64,000 nt of DNA from Wenyingzhuangia heitensis (GCF_011762155.1 NZ_JAASQL010000001.1:1736001-1800000), one strand, 5' to 3'. Positions 28,289 through 38,431 are shown, numbered from the stretch's first letter. Notes: generated by a model not told the origin, from the sequence alone. A program made the numbers and translations.

Positions 28289-29209
28289 ATGAACAAATTA
28301 AAAATAGGAGCAATTCTGTTATTGGCAGTAATTAATACAGGTTTTTCACAAACCAAACCAAAAGAAAGATTTTCTAATGAAATAGATTTTTCTAATGCTC
28401 CCAAACGAGTAAATAATGTGAGTCCATTGTCTGATCAAGCCAATAAAAAGAATTGGGTGTTGTCTGACAAGATGAGTGATGAGTTTGATAGTAAAAGATT
28501 AGATACTAGAAAATGGCATCCTAATAACCCGGGATGGAAAGGAAGAAAACCAACGTTTTTTCATGGATCTAACGTAAGTTTAAAGGATGATGAATTGGTG
28601 TTTAAAATAAATCAGCATTCTAAACATGAAGAATTGCCAGAAGGATACACGCACACTGCAGGGTTTATTAAAAGCAAACAAAAAGTTTTGTACGGTTATT
28701 TTGAAGCTGAAATGAAATTAATGGATGATACTTGGGTATCTGGTTTTTGGGCATGTTTAGGAACAAGAGATTGGTGGACAGAAATTGATTTTTGTGAAAA
28801 TTCTCCAGCCACTAAAAATCAACAAAACGATTTAAACTCTAACATACACGTATTTAGATCTCCAGATGAATATGGAGGAGTTAAAAAACATTTTAGTAGA
28901 AATAATAAGTACAAAGTACCTTTTAATTTGTTAGAAGATTATCATGTGTGGGGAATAGAGTGGGATGAAGATTACATTCGTTTTTATATAGATGGTGTGT
29001 TGTTTAGAGAAGCAGAAAACACACATTGGTATCAACCTTTAGAAATTAACTTTAACAACGAGTCTAACAAATGGTTTGGTGCTTTACCATCTGACAAAAG
29101 TAAGTTAGATCAAGAGTTTAGAGTGAAGTATTTTCGTTATTGGAGTAAAGGAAAACGTTTAAAAAGACAAAGTAAAAAATATGCAGAAGATTATTTAGGA
29201 ATCAAATAA
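28289..29209 (+). CDS. Secreted glycoside hydrolase family 16 protein (beta-agarase/porphyranase-like)
   Basis: A 306-residue protein with a type I signal peptide (residues 1-20, ending GFSQ) and a single GH16 domain. The catalytic motif is WTEIDFCE (E165 as nucleophile, D167, E170 as acid/base), the ExDxxE beta-bulge form seen in agarases, porphyranases and kappa-carrageenases. The core EFDSKRLDTRKWHPNNPGW and YHVWGIEWDEDYIRFYIDG also fit. There is no CBM or T9SS domain, so it is probably periplasmic or released. The exact algal substrate cannot be read from the sequence. No SusCD pair is nearby, so this is a lone enzyme. A strong terminator follows. Confidence 0.9.
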   Translation: MNKLKIGAILLLAVINTGFSQTKPKERFSNEIDFSNAPKRVNNVSPLSDQANKKNWVLSDKMSDEFDSKRLDTRKWHPNNPGWKGRKPTFFHGSNVSLKDDELVFKINQHSKHEELPEGYTHTAGFIKSKQKVLYGYFEAEMKLMDDTWVSGFWACLGTRDWWTEIDFCENSPATKNQQNDLNSNIHVFRSPDEYGGVKKHFSRNNKYKVPFNLLEDYHVWGIEWDEDYIRFYIDGVLFREAENTHWYQPLEINFNNESNKWFGALPSDKSKLDQEFRVKYFRYWSKGKRLKRQSKKYAEDYLGIK

Positions 29210-29228
29210 TTTTGGAAGAACAACAAAT

Positions 29229-29267
29229 AAAAATCCCCTTATTTCTTTAGAAATAAGGGGATTTTTT
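29229..29267. terminator. Bidirectional terminator
   Basis: A 17-bp perfect stem (29229-29245 with 29250-29266), loop TTTA, with a CCCC/GGGG core and A/T flanks. It separates GH16 from the convergent serA gene. Confidence 0.88.
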
Positions 29268-29291
29268 ATGTTTAAAATTAACTATATAATA

Positions 29292-30242
29292 TTACTTCAA
29301 AATAGAAATAATCTGAGAAGCTAATTCAGTTCCAATACGATCTTGTGCTTCTAAAGTAGCAGCACCAATGTGTGGAGTTAATGAAATGTTTGGGTTCATT
29401 AAAACTTTCATAGAAGGTTTAGGTTCTGTTTCAAAAACGTCTAATGCTGCTTTTGAAATTTCTCCAGCCTCTAAAGCTTCAACCAAAGCAACTTCATCAA
29501 TTACACCACCACGAGCAGCATTGATAATAATAGAAGTATTTTTCATGATTTTAAACTCAGGAGCACCAATAACGTAACCATCTTGTGCAGGTACGTGTAA
29601 AGTTACAAAGTCAGCATTTTTTAATACTTCTTCTTTAGAAGTAGTGTTAATGGTAAAGCTTACTTTTTGTCCATCAAAAAACTCTAAGTCTAAATCTACT
29701 TTTTCAAAGAAAGGGTCAAAAGCAATTACTTTCATACCTAATCCTAAAGCAATTTTAGCAGTAGCTTGACCAATACGACCAAAACCAATAACTCCTAAAG
29801 TTTGTCCTTTTAATTCAACTCCTTTAGCGTAAGATTTTTTTAAAGCTCCAAACTTAGTTTCACCTTCTAAAGGCATGTTACGGTTAGAGTCTTGTAAGAA
29901 ACGTACCAATCCAAATAAGTGAGCAAAAACCAATTCTCCTACAGAATGAGAAGATGCAGCTGGAGTGTTGATTACGTGTAATCCTTTGTCCTTAGCATAT
30001 TGTACATCAATGTTGTCCATTCCTACACCACCACGTCCGATGATTTTTAAAGATGGACAAGCATCTATTAATTCTTGTCTTACAGTAGTTGCAGATCTTA
30101 CTAAGATTACATCAACGTTGTTTTCGTTAATGTAGTTTTCTAATTGATCTTGAGCAACTGTGTTTAAAATTACTTCAAATCCTGCTTTTTCTAAGGCATC
30201 AACACCAGATTGTGCTAAACCGTCGTTTGCTAAAACTTTCAT
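29292..30242 (-). CDS. serA: D-3-phosphoglycerate dehydrogenase SerA (short form)
   Basis: A 316-residue NAD-dependent 2-hydroxyacid dehydrogenase, the first step of serine synthesis. It has the NAD-binding motif GVIGFGRIGQATAKIA, the substrate arginine in NAARGGVIDE, the catalytic Glu and the His of TPHIGAAT. It lacks the C-terminal ACT domain of E. coli SerA, so serine feedback through that domain is not possible. It follows serC by 31 bases on the same strand, which supports the assignment over other 2-hydroxyacid dehydrogenases. Confidence 0.93.
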   Translation of the reverse strand: MKVLANDGLAQSGVDALEKAGFEVILNTVAQDQLENYINENNVDVILVRSATTVRQELIDACPSLKIIGRGGVGMDNIDVQYAKDKGLHVINTPAASSHSVGELVFAHLFGLVRFLQDSNRNMPLEGETKFGALKKSYAKGVELKGQTLGVIGFGRIGQATAKIALGLGMKVIAFDPFFEKVDLDLEFFDGQKVSFTINTTSKEEVLKNADFVTLHVPAQDGYVIGAPEFKIMKNTSIIINAARGGVIDEVALVEALEAGEISKAALDVFETEPKPSMKVLMNPNISLTPHIGAATLEAQDRIGTELASQIISILK

Positions 30243-30273
30243 TTAATTATTGTTTTTTGCTTAAAACTAAGCG

Positions 30274-31332
30274 TTAAAATTTCTTCATTACATCTACTAA
30301 AGCTTGTACGCTTTCAATTGGCATTGCATTGTAAATAGAAGCTCTAAAACCTCCTACAGAACGGTGTCCTTTTACGTTGCTAATTCCTGCTGCTGTACAT
30401 GCTGCTAAAAAGTCAGCATCTTTAGAATCGTCATTTAATAAGAAAACTACATTCATTAAAGAACGGTCTTCTTTTGCTACGTTATTTACAAAAGAAGGAT
30501 TGTTATCAATCTCATTGTAAAGTAATGCTGCTTTCTCTTCATTTTTTTGAGAAATCGCTTCTAATCCACCTTGAGCCTTCATGTATTCTAAGTTTAACAT
30601 AGATACATAAATAGCAAATACAGGAGGAGTATTAAACATACTTTCTCCTTTAATATGGATTTGGTAATCTAACATAGAAGGAATAGTTCTACCTGTGTTA
30701 CCTAAAATATCTTTTTTAATAATTACTAAAGTTGCTCCAGCAGGACCTAAGTTCTTTTGAGCACCAGCGTAAATAATTCCAAATTTAGAAACATCAACAG
30801 GTTTAGAAAAAATATCAGAAGACATGTCTGCCACTAAAACGGCATCTGTTTCTGGATAGTTTTTAAACTGAGTTCCGAAAATTGTGTTGTTACTTGTAAA
30901 GTGAACATAATCTACATCTGTAGGAATTTGGTATCCTTTAGGAATGTAGTTGTGGTTTGTGTCTGCAGAAGAGGCTACTTCTACAACTTCTCCAAAGTTT
31001 TTAGCTTCTTTTAATGCTTTGTTACTCCATGCACCCGTATTGATGTATGCAGATTTTCCTCCATCAACTTTCATCAAGTTAATAGCAGTCATTAAAAATT
31101 GTGTAGAGGCTCCACCTTGTAAAAATAATACTTCGTGAGTAGCAGGTACATTTAAAATTTCTTTTACCAATGCAACAGCTTTGTCATATACAGCTACAAA
31201 TTCCTTACTACGGTGCGATATTTCAATTAATGATAAACCAGTATTGTCAAAATCTAAAATAGCTTGACTCGCTTTTTGAAACACTTCTTGAGGTAATATT
31301 GAAGGACCTGCGCTAAAATTATGTTTTTTCAT
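30274..31332 (-). CDS. serC: Phosphoserine aminotransferase SerC
   Basis: About 352 residues of a PLP-dependent class V aminotransferase. It begins [17 protein letters not shown], the SerC hallmark. ISHRSKEF, the PLP lysine in [12 protein letters not shown] and the C-terminal [17 protein letters not shown] are all present. It makes phosphoserine from 3-phosphohydroxypyruvate and glutamate. I chose ATG 31332; a TTG at 31359 lies in the -7 box. It heads the serC-serA operon, the usual flavobacterial order, next to the divergently read ferredoxin. Confidence 0.96.
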   Translation of the reverse strand: MKKHNFSAGPSILPQEVFQKASQAILDFDNTGLSLIEISHRSKEFVAVYDKAVALVKEILNVPATHEVLFLQGGASTQFLMTAINLMKVDGGKSAYINTGAWSNKALKEAKNFGEVVEVASSADTNHNYIPKGYQIPTDVDYVHFTSNNTIFGTQFKNYPETDAVLVADMSSDIFSKPVDVSKFGIIYAGAQKNLGPAGATLVIIKKDILGNTGRTIPSMLDYQIHIKGESMFNTPPVFAIYVSMLNLEYMKAQGGLEAISQKNEEKAALLYNEIDNNPSFVNNVAKEDRSLMNVVFLLNDDSKDADFLAACTAAGISNVKGHRSVGGFRASIYNAMPIESVQALVDVMKKF

Positions 31333-31356
31333 TATATATTTAATTTTTGGAAAGCA

Positions 31357-31364
31357 CAAATTTA
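31357..31364 (-). promoter_or_regulatory. -7 promoter box of serC (TAAATTTG on the minus strand)
   Basis: It matches TAnnTTTG on the minus strand and lies 24 bases before ATG 31332. Confidence 0.55.
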
Positions 31365-31416
31365 TAAAATCTACTCGCTTTACCTTTACGATTAACTATT
31401 TATTTTTAACGTTTTT

Positions 31417-32475
31417 TTACAATTCTAACAAAAATTTAACAGTATCTACGTTATCTGCGTAATTCCATAATTTTGGTGCTTGAGTTTGCCCTAATTTTAC
31501 AGAATCTGCAATATTTAACTCGGTAGAGATACATTGAATTTTATCAGAATCATTATTTAGTTTTTCTTTTAAAATTTCTAAATCGGTATAAGATTCATAA
31601 AACAGAGTGGCTATGGGAGATGCATAGCTTGTATCTTCTTTAATCATTAAAAAACCATTTTCTTTCATATCAAACAAACTCATCAAGTATACCGCTTTGT
31701 TATAATCGTAATTATTAACGTATTTGGTGTATTTAAGAATGTCTTTGTGTTTGTATACTGCTTTAAATAATTTATCAAAATCATAATCCTCAGGCACAAA
31801 AATTTTAGAAATACTTCTACATCCTAAACCATAGTATCTAAAAATATCATCACTTAAAGCTTCTAATTGCTCGTGAGTTTCAGTACCATCTAACACAGCT
31901 ACTGCATTTCTACTTTGTCTTATTATATGTGGATGTTTTCCAAAGTAGTAATCAAAATAACGAGCGGTATTGTTACTCCCTGTAGCAATTACTCCGTCAA
32001 AATCCTGTAATTTTTCTTCGGTAAACATAAATTTACCTTTAAAGCTAGGTTCTATATATTCTAAATATTTGGCAATAAGTGGAATAAAATATTTGTCGTT
32101 AGATGATAATTTAGCCAAAACTTTATTTCCTGTAATGGCTACACATAAAAAATCGTGAAAACCTACTAAAGGAATGTTTCCTGCCATAATAATGGCAATG
32201 GTTTTAGAGCTATCTTTAGCAATGGTATAGTCTTTTAACCATTCATAAATATTTTGATGGTGTAAAGCATTTGTCCAGCTTTCTAAAGCAAATAACACAT
32301 TGTTTTGGGTAAACCAACTATTGTATTCTTCGGCTCTTTTTATTTGCATTTTAAAAGCATCAAAAAATAAATCGTTGTGCAAAACGTTTTCTTTTTTAAC
32401 AATTCCGTTACTATTAAACTGATTTAAAAAGTGCCCTAAATTAATGAAAGCCTGTTTTCTCTTATCTAAACTCAT
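31417..32475 (-). CDS. Acyl-CoA reductase, LuxC-like
   Basis: A 352-residue protein of the LuxC fold (aldehyde dehydrogenase-like). It has an N-terminal helical part (residues 1-90) and the substrate/cofactor region IAIIMAGNIPLVGFHDFLCVAI. The stretch FDGVIATGSNNTARYFDYYFGKHPHIIRQSRNAVAVLDG is equivalent to the NADPH-binding and glutamate region, and GLGCRSISKIFVP holds the reactive cysteine. It could reduce an acyl-CoA to aldehyde. It lies upstream of serC on the same strand and divergently from the ferredoxin gene with about 75 bases between. That order is common in flavobacteria. The physiological acyl substrate is unknown. Confidence 0.83.
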   Translation of the reverse strand: MSLDKRKQAFINLGHFLNQFNSNGIVKKENVLHNDLFFDAFKMQIKRAEEYNSWFTQNNVLFALESWTNALHHQNIYEWLKDYTIAKDSSKTIAIIMAGNIPLVGFHDFLCVAITGNKVLAKLSSNDKYFIPLIAKYLEYIEPSFKGKFMFTEEKLQDFDGVIATGSNNTARYFDYYFGKHPHIIRQSRNAVAVLDGTETHEQLEALSDDIFRYYGLGCRSISKIFVPEDYDFDKLFKAVYKHKDILKYTKYVNNYDYNKAVYLMSLFDMKENGFLMIKEDTSYASPIATLFYESYTDLEILKEKLNNDSDKIQCISTELNIADSVKLGQTQAPKLWNYADNVDTVKFLLEL

Positions 32476-32503
32476 TATAAGTTAGTTTGTGGGTTTTGAA
32501 TGA

Positions 32504-32902
<399 letters not shown>

Positions 32903-32926
32903 TTTTAATAACTTTTTTTAAAAGAT

Positions 32927-32964
32927 AAAAACCACCAGACATTAAGTTGTTTGGTGGTTTTTTA
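32927..32964 (+). terminator. Terminator after ferredoxin; copy A of a repeated hairpin
   Basis: A 14-bp stem with one G-T pair (32927-32940 with 32949-32962), loop ATTAAGTT, then T run. Stem and loop are almost identical to the hairpin at 36629-36667. Confidence 0.85.
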
Positions 32965-33045
32965 GTTTAATTGATTTTTTGTGACTTATGGATGGTTATT
33001 TTTAAGAAATATTTTTTTTATAATAGTTATTGTTAAAATATAGTA

Positions 33046-33053
33046 TATTTTTG
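33046..33053 (+). promoter_or_regulatory. -7 promoter box of the TonB receptor gene (TATTTTTG)
   Basis: It matches TAnnTTTG and lies 31 bases upstream of ATG 33085. No Fur-like palindrome is obvious to me in the AT-rich surroundings. Confidence 0.5.
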
Positions 33054-33084
33054 TTCTTATTTAAACTTAATAAAAATAAATAAA

Positions 33085-35475
33085 ATGAAAATTATTTTAA
33101 ATTGGTGTTTGTTGCTACTTTCTTCATTCATTTTTTCACAAAGTATAGTACTAAAAGGAAAAGTTACAGACACAAAAGATATTCCTATAATGGGAGCTAC
33201 TATTGTAATTAAAGGATTACAAAAAGGAACAAGTACAGATATTGATGGTAATTATGAGTTAAAAATAAATAGTAAAAACACAACATTAGAATTCAGCTAT
33301 ATTGGTTATGAAACAAAATTAATTAAACTAGTTAGATCAAATCAACAAACAATTATTAAAAATATTCGTTTAAAAGACAGTTTTAAAAATTTGGATGAAA
33401 TTGTAATTTCTGCTAGTAGAAGCTCTGAGTTTTTATCAGAAATACCTGCTTCTATAACAGTTGTTAATACCAAAAAATTAGAAGCTTTGGTTCAAAACAC
33501 GACCAATATAAGTGAGATTTTAGAGGCTACAGTACCTGGTTTGGCTGTAAGTACAGGAACTTTTTCTAATTGGGGACAAACATTAAGAGGACGTTCCTTA
33601 CTAACCATGATTGATGGAATACCACAATCTACTCCGTTAAGAAATGGGCAGTTGGGAATAAAATCTGTAAATGCTAACGATCTTAAAAGAGTAGAAGTTA
33701 TTAAAGGAGCAACCTCTATTTTTGGTAATGGTGGTAATGGTGGTTTTATCAACTACATTACAAAAACTCCCACAAGTAATAAAAACCTAGAAGGGACTAC
33801 AAATGTTTGGGGAACCTCTAGTTTGTCTAATACAAAAGATGCTTTAGGATATGGAATTTACCAATCCTTAAAAGGAAGAACTAATAAACTTGGGTATTAC
33901 GTAAGTGGTAGTTTTGAACAAACAGGTAATAAATACGATGCAAAAGGAAAGGCTATTATGCCTACATATGGATTAGATAACACTAAGATTTACAGTGCTT
34001 TTGCAAAGTTAGTATATGAAATAAGTGATAACGAAAGTATAACACTTAACGGAAATATTTTTAAATCGGAACAAGACACTCCATTTATTCCTGTAGCAGC
34101 TAATATAACAGTGGAAAATGAGAATGGAGACAACACTTTAACACCAGGTTATGGAGTTATAGGATCTATTCCTGGGGAAAAAGCAACAGGAACAAGGTTG
34201 ATTAATATGCGTTTAAAATACAATTTATTAGACGTTTTTAACAATACAACAAATTTTGCGACAGATGTATATTATCAAAACACAGAAAATATTTTCTTTT
34301 ATTCTGATAAATTTGAAGAAGGAGGACAGTCAGTTATAAATTCTGAAAAATATGGATTAAGACCTAACTTTGTGTCTACAATAAATACAGGTAATGATGA
34401 TTTAGATGTATCTGTTACTTATGGAGTAGATTTATTAAGAGACAAAACCAATCAGGGATTGTTAGATGGTAGGTTGTGGGTTCCTAATATAGAGTTGTTA
34501 AGTTGGGCTTATTATGTACAAACAAGCTTAAAAATAAAAGAATCTTGGGTGGTTAAAGCGGGATTTAGATATGACAATTTAAATATGAATATTGTAGACT
34601 ATAGTACATTACCTTATTCTCCCAAAAGTGATGGTAACTTTAGTGCAGCTGTAGCTGTAGAAGGAGGTAAATTAAAATTTAACAACCCATCTTATAATAT
34701 TGGAGTTAGATATATAAAACATAAAGAGTTTATACCTTATGTAAGTTTCTCTCAAGGTTTTTCTATTGCAGATTTAGGATCTGTTTTAAGATCTGCAACT
34801 GTGGATAATATTAATAAAGTTAAGTTGGAGCCAGCAGTAACAAATAATTATGAGTTTGGTTTTATATCTAACTTAAATAAGATAAGAATAGAAGCTGTAG
34901 GGTATTTTAGTAGTTCTAATTTAGGAACGGGTGTTGTTTTGGATGAAACTACCAATACATTTAATCCTTCTACAAATCCACAAAAGATTTTTGGAGGTGA
35001 GGTTTCTATAGACTATAGAGCCATTAAAAATAAGTTAGTAATAGGTACTAGCTATTCCTATGTAGAAGGTGTAAAGTATGATGATGATACAGAAACTTCT
35101 TTAAGCTTTTTGGGGGGAGATGTTATTTCTGCACCCAAATTAACAGCTTATGCTACTTGGAATGCTACTCCAAAATTGAGTACAACTATAAGAATGGTAA
35201 ATTTAGGAGATAGAAAAAGGTTTTCTCCTATAGAAAATACGACTACAGGTATTTGGGAATTTAAACATACAGAATTTCCTGTAGAAGGATATACAGTGGT
35301 AAATTTATCGGTTGCATATCAAGTTAAACCAAACATAAGTACCTCTTTAGGTATAAATAATTTATTTAACGAATATTACATTCCAGCAAGAGGGCAATGG
35401 GCAGCTCCTTTAAAAACATTTACAAATGTAGGAGAAGGAACCAACGCTAAATTAAGTGTTGTTTATAACTTTTAA
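33085..35475 (+). CDS. TonB-dependent receptor, siderophore type
   Basis: A 796-residue outer-membrane protein. A signal peptide (residues 1-19, ending FSQS) is followed by a CarboxypepD_reg-like domain (LKGKVTDTKDIPIMGATIVIKG, about residues 22-105). A plug follows (residues 110-235, with the TonB box region LDEIVISASR and VEVIKGATSIFGNGGNGGFIN), then a 22-strand barrel ending LSVVYNF with the terminal Phe. The plug and barrel resemble FecA/FhuA siderophore receptors. The PepSY membrane gene downstream supports import and reduction of ferric siderophore. The ligand cannot be read from the sequence. The terminator after it is weak, so read-through into the PepSY gene is likely. Confidence 0.9.
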   Translation: MKIILNWCLLLLSSFIFSQSIVLKGKVTDTKDIPIMGATIVIKGLQKGTSTDIDGNYELKINSKNTTLEFSYIGYETKLIKLVRSNQQTIIKNIRLKDSFKNLDEIVISASRSSEFLSEIPASITVVNTKKLEALVQNTTNISEILEATVPGLAVSTGTFSNWGQTLRGRSLLTMIDGIPQSTPLRNGQLGIKSVNANDLKRVEVIKGATSIFGNGGNGGFINYITKTPTSNKNLEGTTNVWGTSSLSNTKDALGYGIYQSLKGRTNKLGYYVSGSFEQTGNKYDAKGKAIMPTYGLDNTKIYSAFAKLVYEISDNESITLNGNIFKSEQDTPFIPVAANITVENENGDNTLTPGYGVIGSIPGEKATGTRLINMRLKYNLLDVFNNTTNFATDVYYQNTENIFFYSDKFEEGGQSVINSEKYGLRPNFVSTINTGNDDLDVSVTYGVDLLRDKTNQGLLDGRLWVPNIELLSWAYYVQTSLKIKESWVVKAGFRYDNLNMNIVDYSTLPYSPKSDGNFSAAVAVEGGKLKFNNPSYNIGVRYIKHKEFIPYVSFSQGFSIADLGSVLRSATVDNINKVKLEPAVTNNYEFGFISNLNKIRIEAVGYFSSSNLGTGVVLDETTNTFNPSTNPQKIFGGEVSIDYRAIKNKLVIGTSYSYVEGVKYDDDTETSLSFLGGDVISAPKLTAYATWNATPKLSTTIRMVNLGDRKRFSPIENTTTGIWEFKHTEFPVEGYTVVNLSVAYQVKPNISTSLGINNLFNEYYIPARGQWAAPLKTFTNVGEGTNAKLSVVYNF

Positions 35476-35499
35476 TCACGTTAATTATAGTAGAATTGC

Positions 35500-35533
35500 A
35501 AACCCAATACATAGTCTGTTATTGGGTTTTTTA
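35500..35533 (+). terminator. Hairpin between the receptor and PepSY genes
   Basis: A 10-bp stem (35500-35509 with 35520-35529), 10-base loop, then T run. It may end the receptor message or lower expression of the PepSY gene. Confidence 0.65.
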
Positions 35534-35555
35534 AATTCTAAAGAGTATTAAAAAA

Positions 35556-36593
35556 ATGAAACTAATAAAATCTATTCATTTGTGGCTAGGTCTTACCTGT
35601 GGTTTAGTAGCTTCTGTATCTGGAATTACAGGAGCTTTGTATGTTTGGCAACCCGAAATAGTTCAGTTTTTAAATCCTGAATTGTTAACAATACAAGCTT
35701 CAACAAAAGTACTAGAAACAGACATCTTAAAAACTACTCAGAAAGTAATTGCTAAGCAAGTAAATCTTAAAAAAGTAATTTTACCTTATAGAGAACAACA
35801 AACATTATCTATTGTTTATCAGAATGGTCATGTAGCGTATTATCATCCTAAAACAGGGGAATATTTAGGACGTAAATCTAAAAGTATTCAGTTTTTTGAT
35901 GATTTGTTACATATTCATAGAACTTTAGGGATTCCCAAAATAGGGAACTATATTGTAGGGACTAGTACGCTTCTGTTTCTAATACTACTATTAAGTTCTG
36001 GTTTTATTTTATGGTGGAAAAGATATGCTAAAAATCTCCAAAAAGGATTGTTGGTAAAATGGACTGCTAAAAAGAAAAGACTAAACTATGATATACATAA
36101 ATCAATAGGAGTCTTATTTTTAGTTCCGTTAACAATTATTGCGTTTACTGGAAGTTATTTTACCTATCATACGTATTATAAAAAAGGAATAAGTGTTTTT
36201 GATACACTTAAAAAAGAGAAGGTAAGTACAGTTTTTTTAAATGTGGAAAAAGCTTTGTTAAAAAAAGATTCTATGTATTTTTTACGAGCTATTTATTTTC
36301 CTAATAACATAAATAGTACTTATAAATATAGGTACGTAAACAATAGAGAGCTTTCTAGTGGATTAAGAAAAACAAAAGAGATTACAACAAATTATGATCA
36401 TAAAATTATATCAGTTTCAGATTATAGTACAGAGGTCTTTAGTACTAAAATAACAGCTCAAATGTATCCTATACATATAGGTGAAATAGTAGGTGTCTTA
36501 GGTCGGTTTATTACTTTTGTAAGTGGATGTATTCCTGTTGTTTTATACGTTACAGGAATACGATTTTATCTTTTTAGAAAAAAATGTATTTAA
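35556..36593 (+). CDS. PepSY-associated TM helix protein (siderophore reductase-like)
   Basis: A 345-residue inner-membrane protein with four membrane helices: HLWLGLTCGLVASVSGITGA near the N-terminus, one at about 130-152, one at about 185-205 and one at the C-terminus. The His residues at helix ends (SIHLW, HIHRTLG, YDIHKSIG, PIHIGEIVG) are those that bind heme in the PepSY_TM family. Members next to TonB receptors are thought to reduce ferric siderophores. It lies 80 bases downstream of the receptor. Function is inferred from family and context. Confidence 0.85.
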   Translation: MKLIKSIHLWLGLTCGLVASVSGITGALYVWQPEIVQFLNPELLTIQASTKVLETDILKTTQKVIAKQVNLKKVILPYREQQTLSIVYQNGHVAYYHPKTGEYLGRKSKSIQFFDDLLHIHRTLGIPKIGNYIVGTSTLLFLILLLSSGFILWWKRYAKNLQKGLLVKWTAKKKRLNYDIHKSIGVLFLVPLTIIAFTGSYFTYHTYYKKGISVFDTLKKEKVSTVFLNVEKALLKKDSMYFLRAIYFPNNINSTYKYRYVNNRELSSGLRKTKEITTNYDHKIISVSDYSTEVFSTKITAQMYPIHIGEIVGVLGRFITFVSGCIPVVLYVTGIRFYLFRKKCI

Positions 36594-36628
36594 TATTCAG
36601 GAATAAAAATAATAACGAATTTTATTTC

Positions 36629-36667
36629 AAAAAACCACCAAACATTAAGTTGTTTGGTGGTTTTTTT
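36629..36667 (+). terminator. Terminator after the PepSY gene; copy B of the repeated hairpin
   Basis: A 15-bp perfect stem (36629-36643 with 36652-36666), loop ATTAAGTT, then T run. It differs from the copy at 32927-32964 by one base in the stem-loop core. Confidence 0.88.
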
Positions 36668-36844
36668 ATCTCAAGATTGTAAATACTATAAAAACTAAAT
36701 GTTATGCCAAAGTTATTGTAACCAAAGTGGTGTTTTCTGAATAGAATACACTCTAAAATGAAACAATTAAACCTAATAGATATACAATATTACTCTTTTC
36801 AAAAAGTATCATCATGTAGTTTTAATAAAAAAAAACGAAACATA

Positions 36845-38431
36845 ATGAAAACAAATTTTTTAATTATTAAACTATTAATAGCAGTGCTTTTTTGTACAAA
36901 CGCTATAGAAGCTCAAAAAGCAAATGTAGACTTTCCTAGAAATAGGAGGTATGATGAAGTAAGTTGGTTAATATCTCATAATGCCAATAACAATAGAAAA
37001 GACGGACCAGGTGGATTTTGTTTGGGAGGAGCAAACCAGGAGTTAAGCATGCAAGAACAGTTTAATTATGGGGTACGTAAATTTATGGTAGATATTCACT
37101 TAGTAAATGGGAATATTAAACTAAAACACGGAAGCCCTAATATGTGTATGATGGATGGAAAGAATTTTAATAATTTATTAGAAAGTCTTTTAAGAAACAA
37201 TCCTACTGAAATTATCACGTTACACATACAAAATGGCCCTAACTTAGGTTTGCAAAATTTTAATCAGTTGTTTTTAAGTAATAACAATGGATACAAAAAT
37301 CTATCTTCTTACATCTATGATGAAAACAATACCATAAATAATTTATATTCTTATGGAGTTATGGGGGTTACAGATCCTAAAAAGCAATACCCATTTATAG
37401 GAGAAATGCAAGAAACCAATAAAAGGTTAATGATTTTTGTAGAAGCAAATATTCCTAGTTCTAACGGAAATCATTCAAAATTTAGAAAAGAGTTTAATTA
37501 TACGGTACAAAATAATTATAGCGCTACACAGGTATCTCATTTGTGGGAAAGTAACAAGTTTACAAAACATAGAGGAGTAGAAGAAATGGGAATATTAACG
37601 ATCAATCATTTTGCAATAGACAATCCTTTTGGTGTTGGTGATAAAAATAAATCTAAAGAAGCCAATACTAGAATTTATGAAAAGGCAATGCAGTCATGGT
37701 TAAAGTTTGGAAAACGTCCTTCTGTAGCTGTAGATTTTTCTAATTTGGTAGATTCAGGATCATCAAACGGAATGGTTCAAATGCGAAACGTAAATAAACA
37801 CAACGAAATTAGAGGTGTTTTTAAATACAACGGTCAACCTGTTACAGGTGTTAAAGGGTCTTTATGTGACCAAGTATCTCAAGGATGTTCTCATAAAATA
37901 GGAGCCAGAGGGTCTGGTGCCTATAGTAGTTTGTTTGTAGATAGCAATTGGAATGGAATGTGGTCTTTTCCAGTACCTCAAAATAATAACATTTATGCTT
38001 CTGGAAAAAGATATTTAAGAATCTCACATAATAAGTATCATATAGCTCCAAAATATATTGATTTACATAGCTATAGAGGAGAAAATAAAAGAACATATCC
38101 TATTAAATTTACGGCACAATTACACGGAGCTATTATCAACAATTTAAAAACGTTAGAAGATGAATTTAAAGAAACAGAGTCTAAACAAGCCATAAAAATA
38201 ATAGCTAACCCTGTAGTTAATCAAAAATTAGAAGTAGCTATTTCTTCAGATTTTGACAACGTAACTATTACTGTAAGAAATATTAGTGGAATAGAAGTTC
38301 TAGTTTCTAAAGGATTAAAAGGAGGAACTAACCACTCAATAGATGTATCTATGTTAAACAAAGGAATCTATATAGTGTCTATACAAGGTTTTGATTGGTT
38401 TGATACAAGTAAAAAAATAAGTATTCAATAA
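36845..38431 (+). CDS. Secreted PI-PLC X domain protein with T9SS sorting domain
   Basis: About 528 residues. A signal peptide (residues 1-24) precedes a phosphatidylinositol-specific phospholipase C-like barrel with SWLISHNANN (H45), VRKFMVDIHL (D83) and KLKHGS (H95) as the likely catalytic His pair and ligand. A middle region (about 330-430) has six cysteines or fewer and may bind lipid or carbohydrate. The last 75 residues (ANPVVNQKLEVAI to NKGIYIVSIQG) are a type A T9SS C-terminal domain, so the protein is sent to the cell surface or outside. ATG 36845 gives a clean signal peptide; an in-frame ATG 29 codons earlier does not. The substrate may be a phosphoinositide or another phosphodiester. 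Confidence 0.85.
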   Translation: MKTNFLIIKLLIAVLFCTNAIEAQKANVDFPRNRRYDEVSWLISHNANNNRKDGPGGFCLGGANQELSMQEQFNYGVRKFMVDIHLVNGNIKLKHGSPNMCMMDGKNFNNLLESLLRNNPTEIITLHIQNGPNLGLQNFNQLFLSNNNGYKNLSSYIYDENNTINNLYSYGVMGVTDPKKQYPFIGEMQETNKRLMIFVEANIPSSNGNHSKFRKEFNYTVQNNYSATQVSHLWESNKFTKHRGVEEMGILTINHFAIDNPFGVGDKNKSKEANTRIYEKAMQSWLKFGKRPSVAVDFSNLVDSGSSNGMVQMRNVNKHNEIRGVFKYNGQPVTGVKGSLCDQVSQGCSHKIGARGSGAYSSLFVDSNWNGMWSFPVPQNNNIYASGKRYLRISHNKYHIAPKYIDLHSYRGENKRTYPIKFTAQLHGAIINNLKTLEDEFKETESKQAIKIIANPVVNQKLEVAISSDFDNVTITVRNISGIEVLVSKGLKGGTNHSIDVSMLNKGIYIVSIQGFDWFDTSKKISIQ

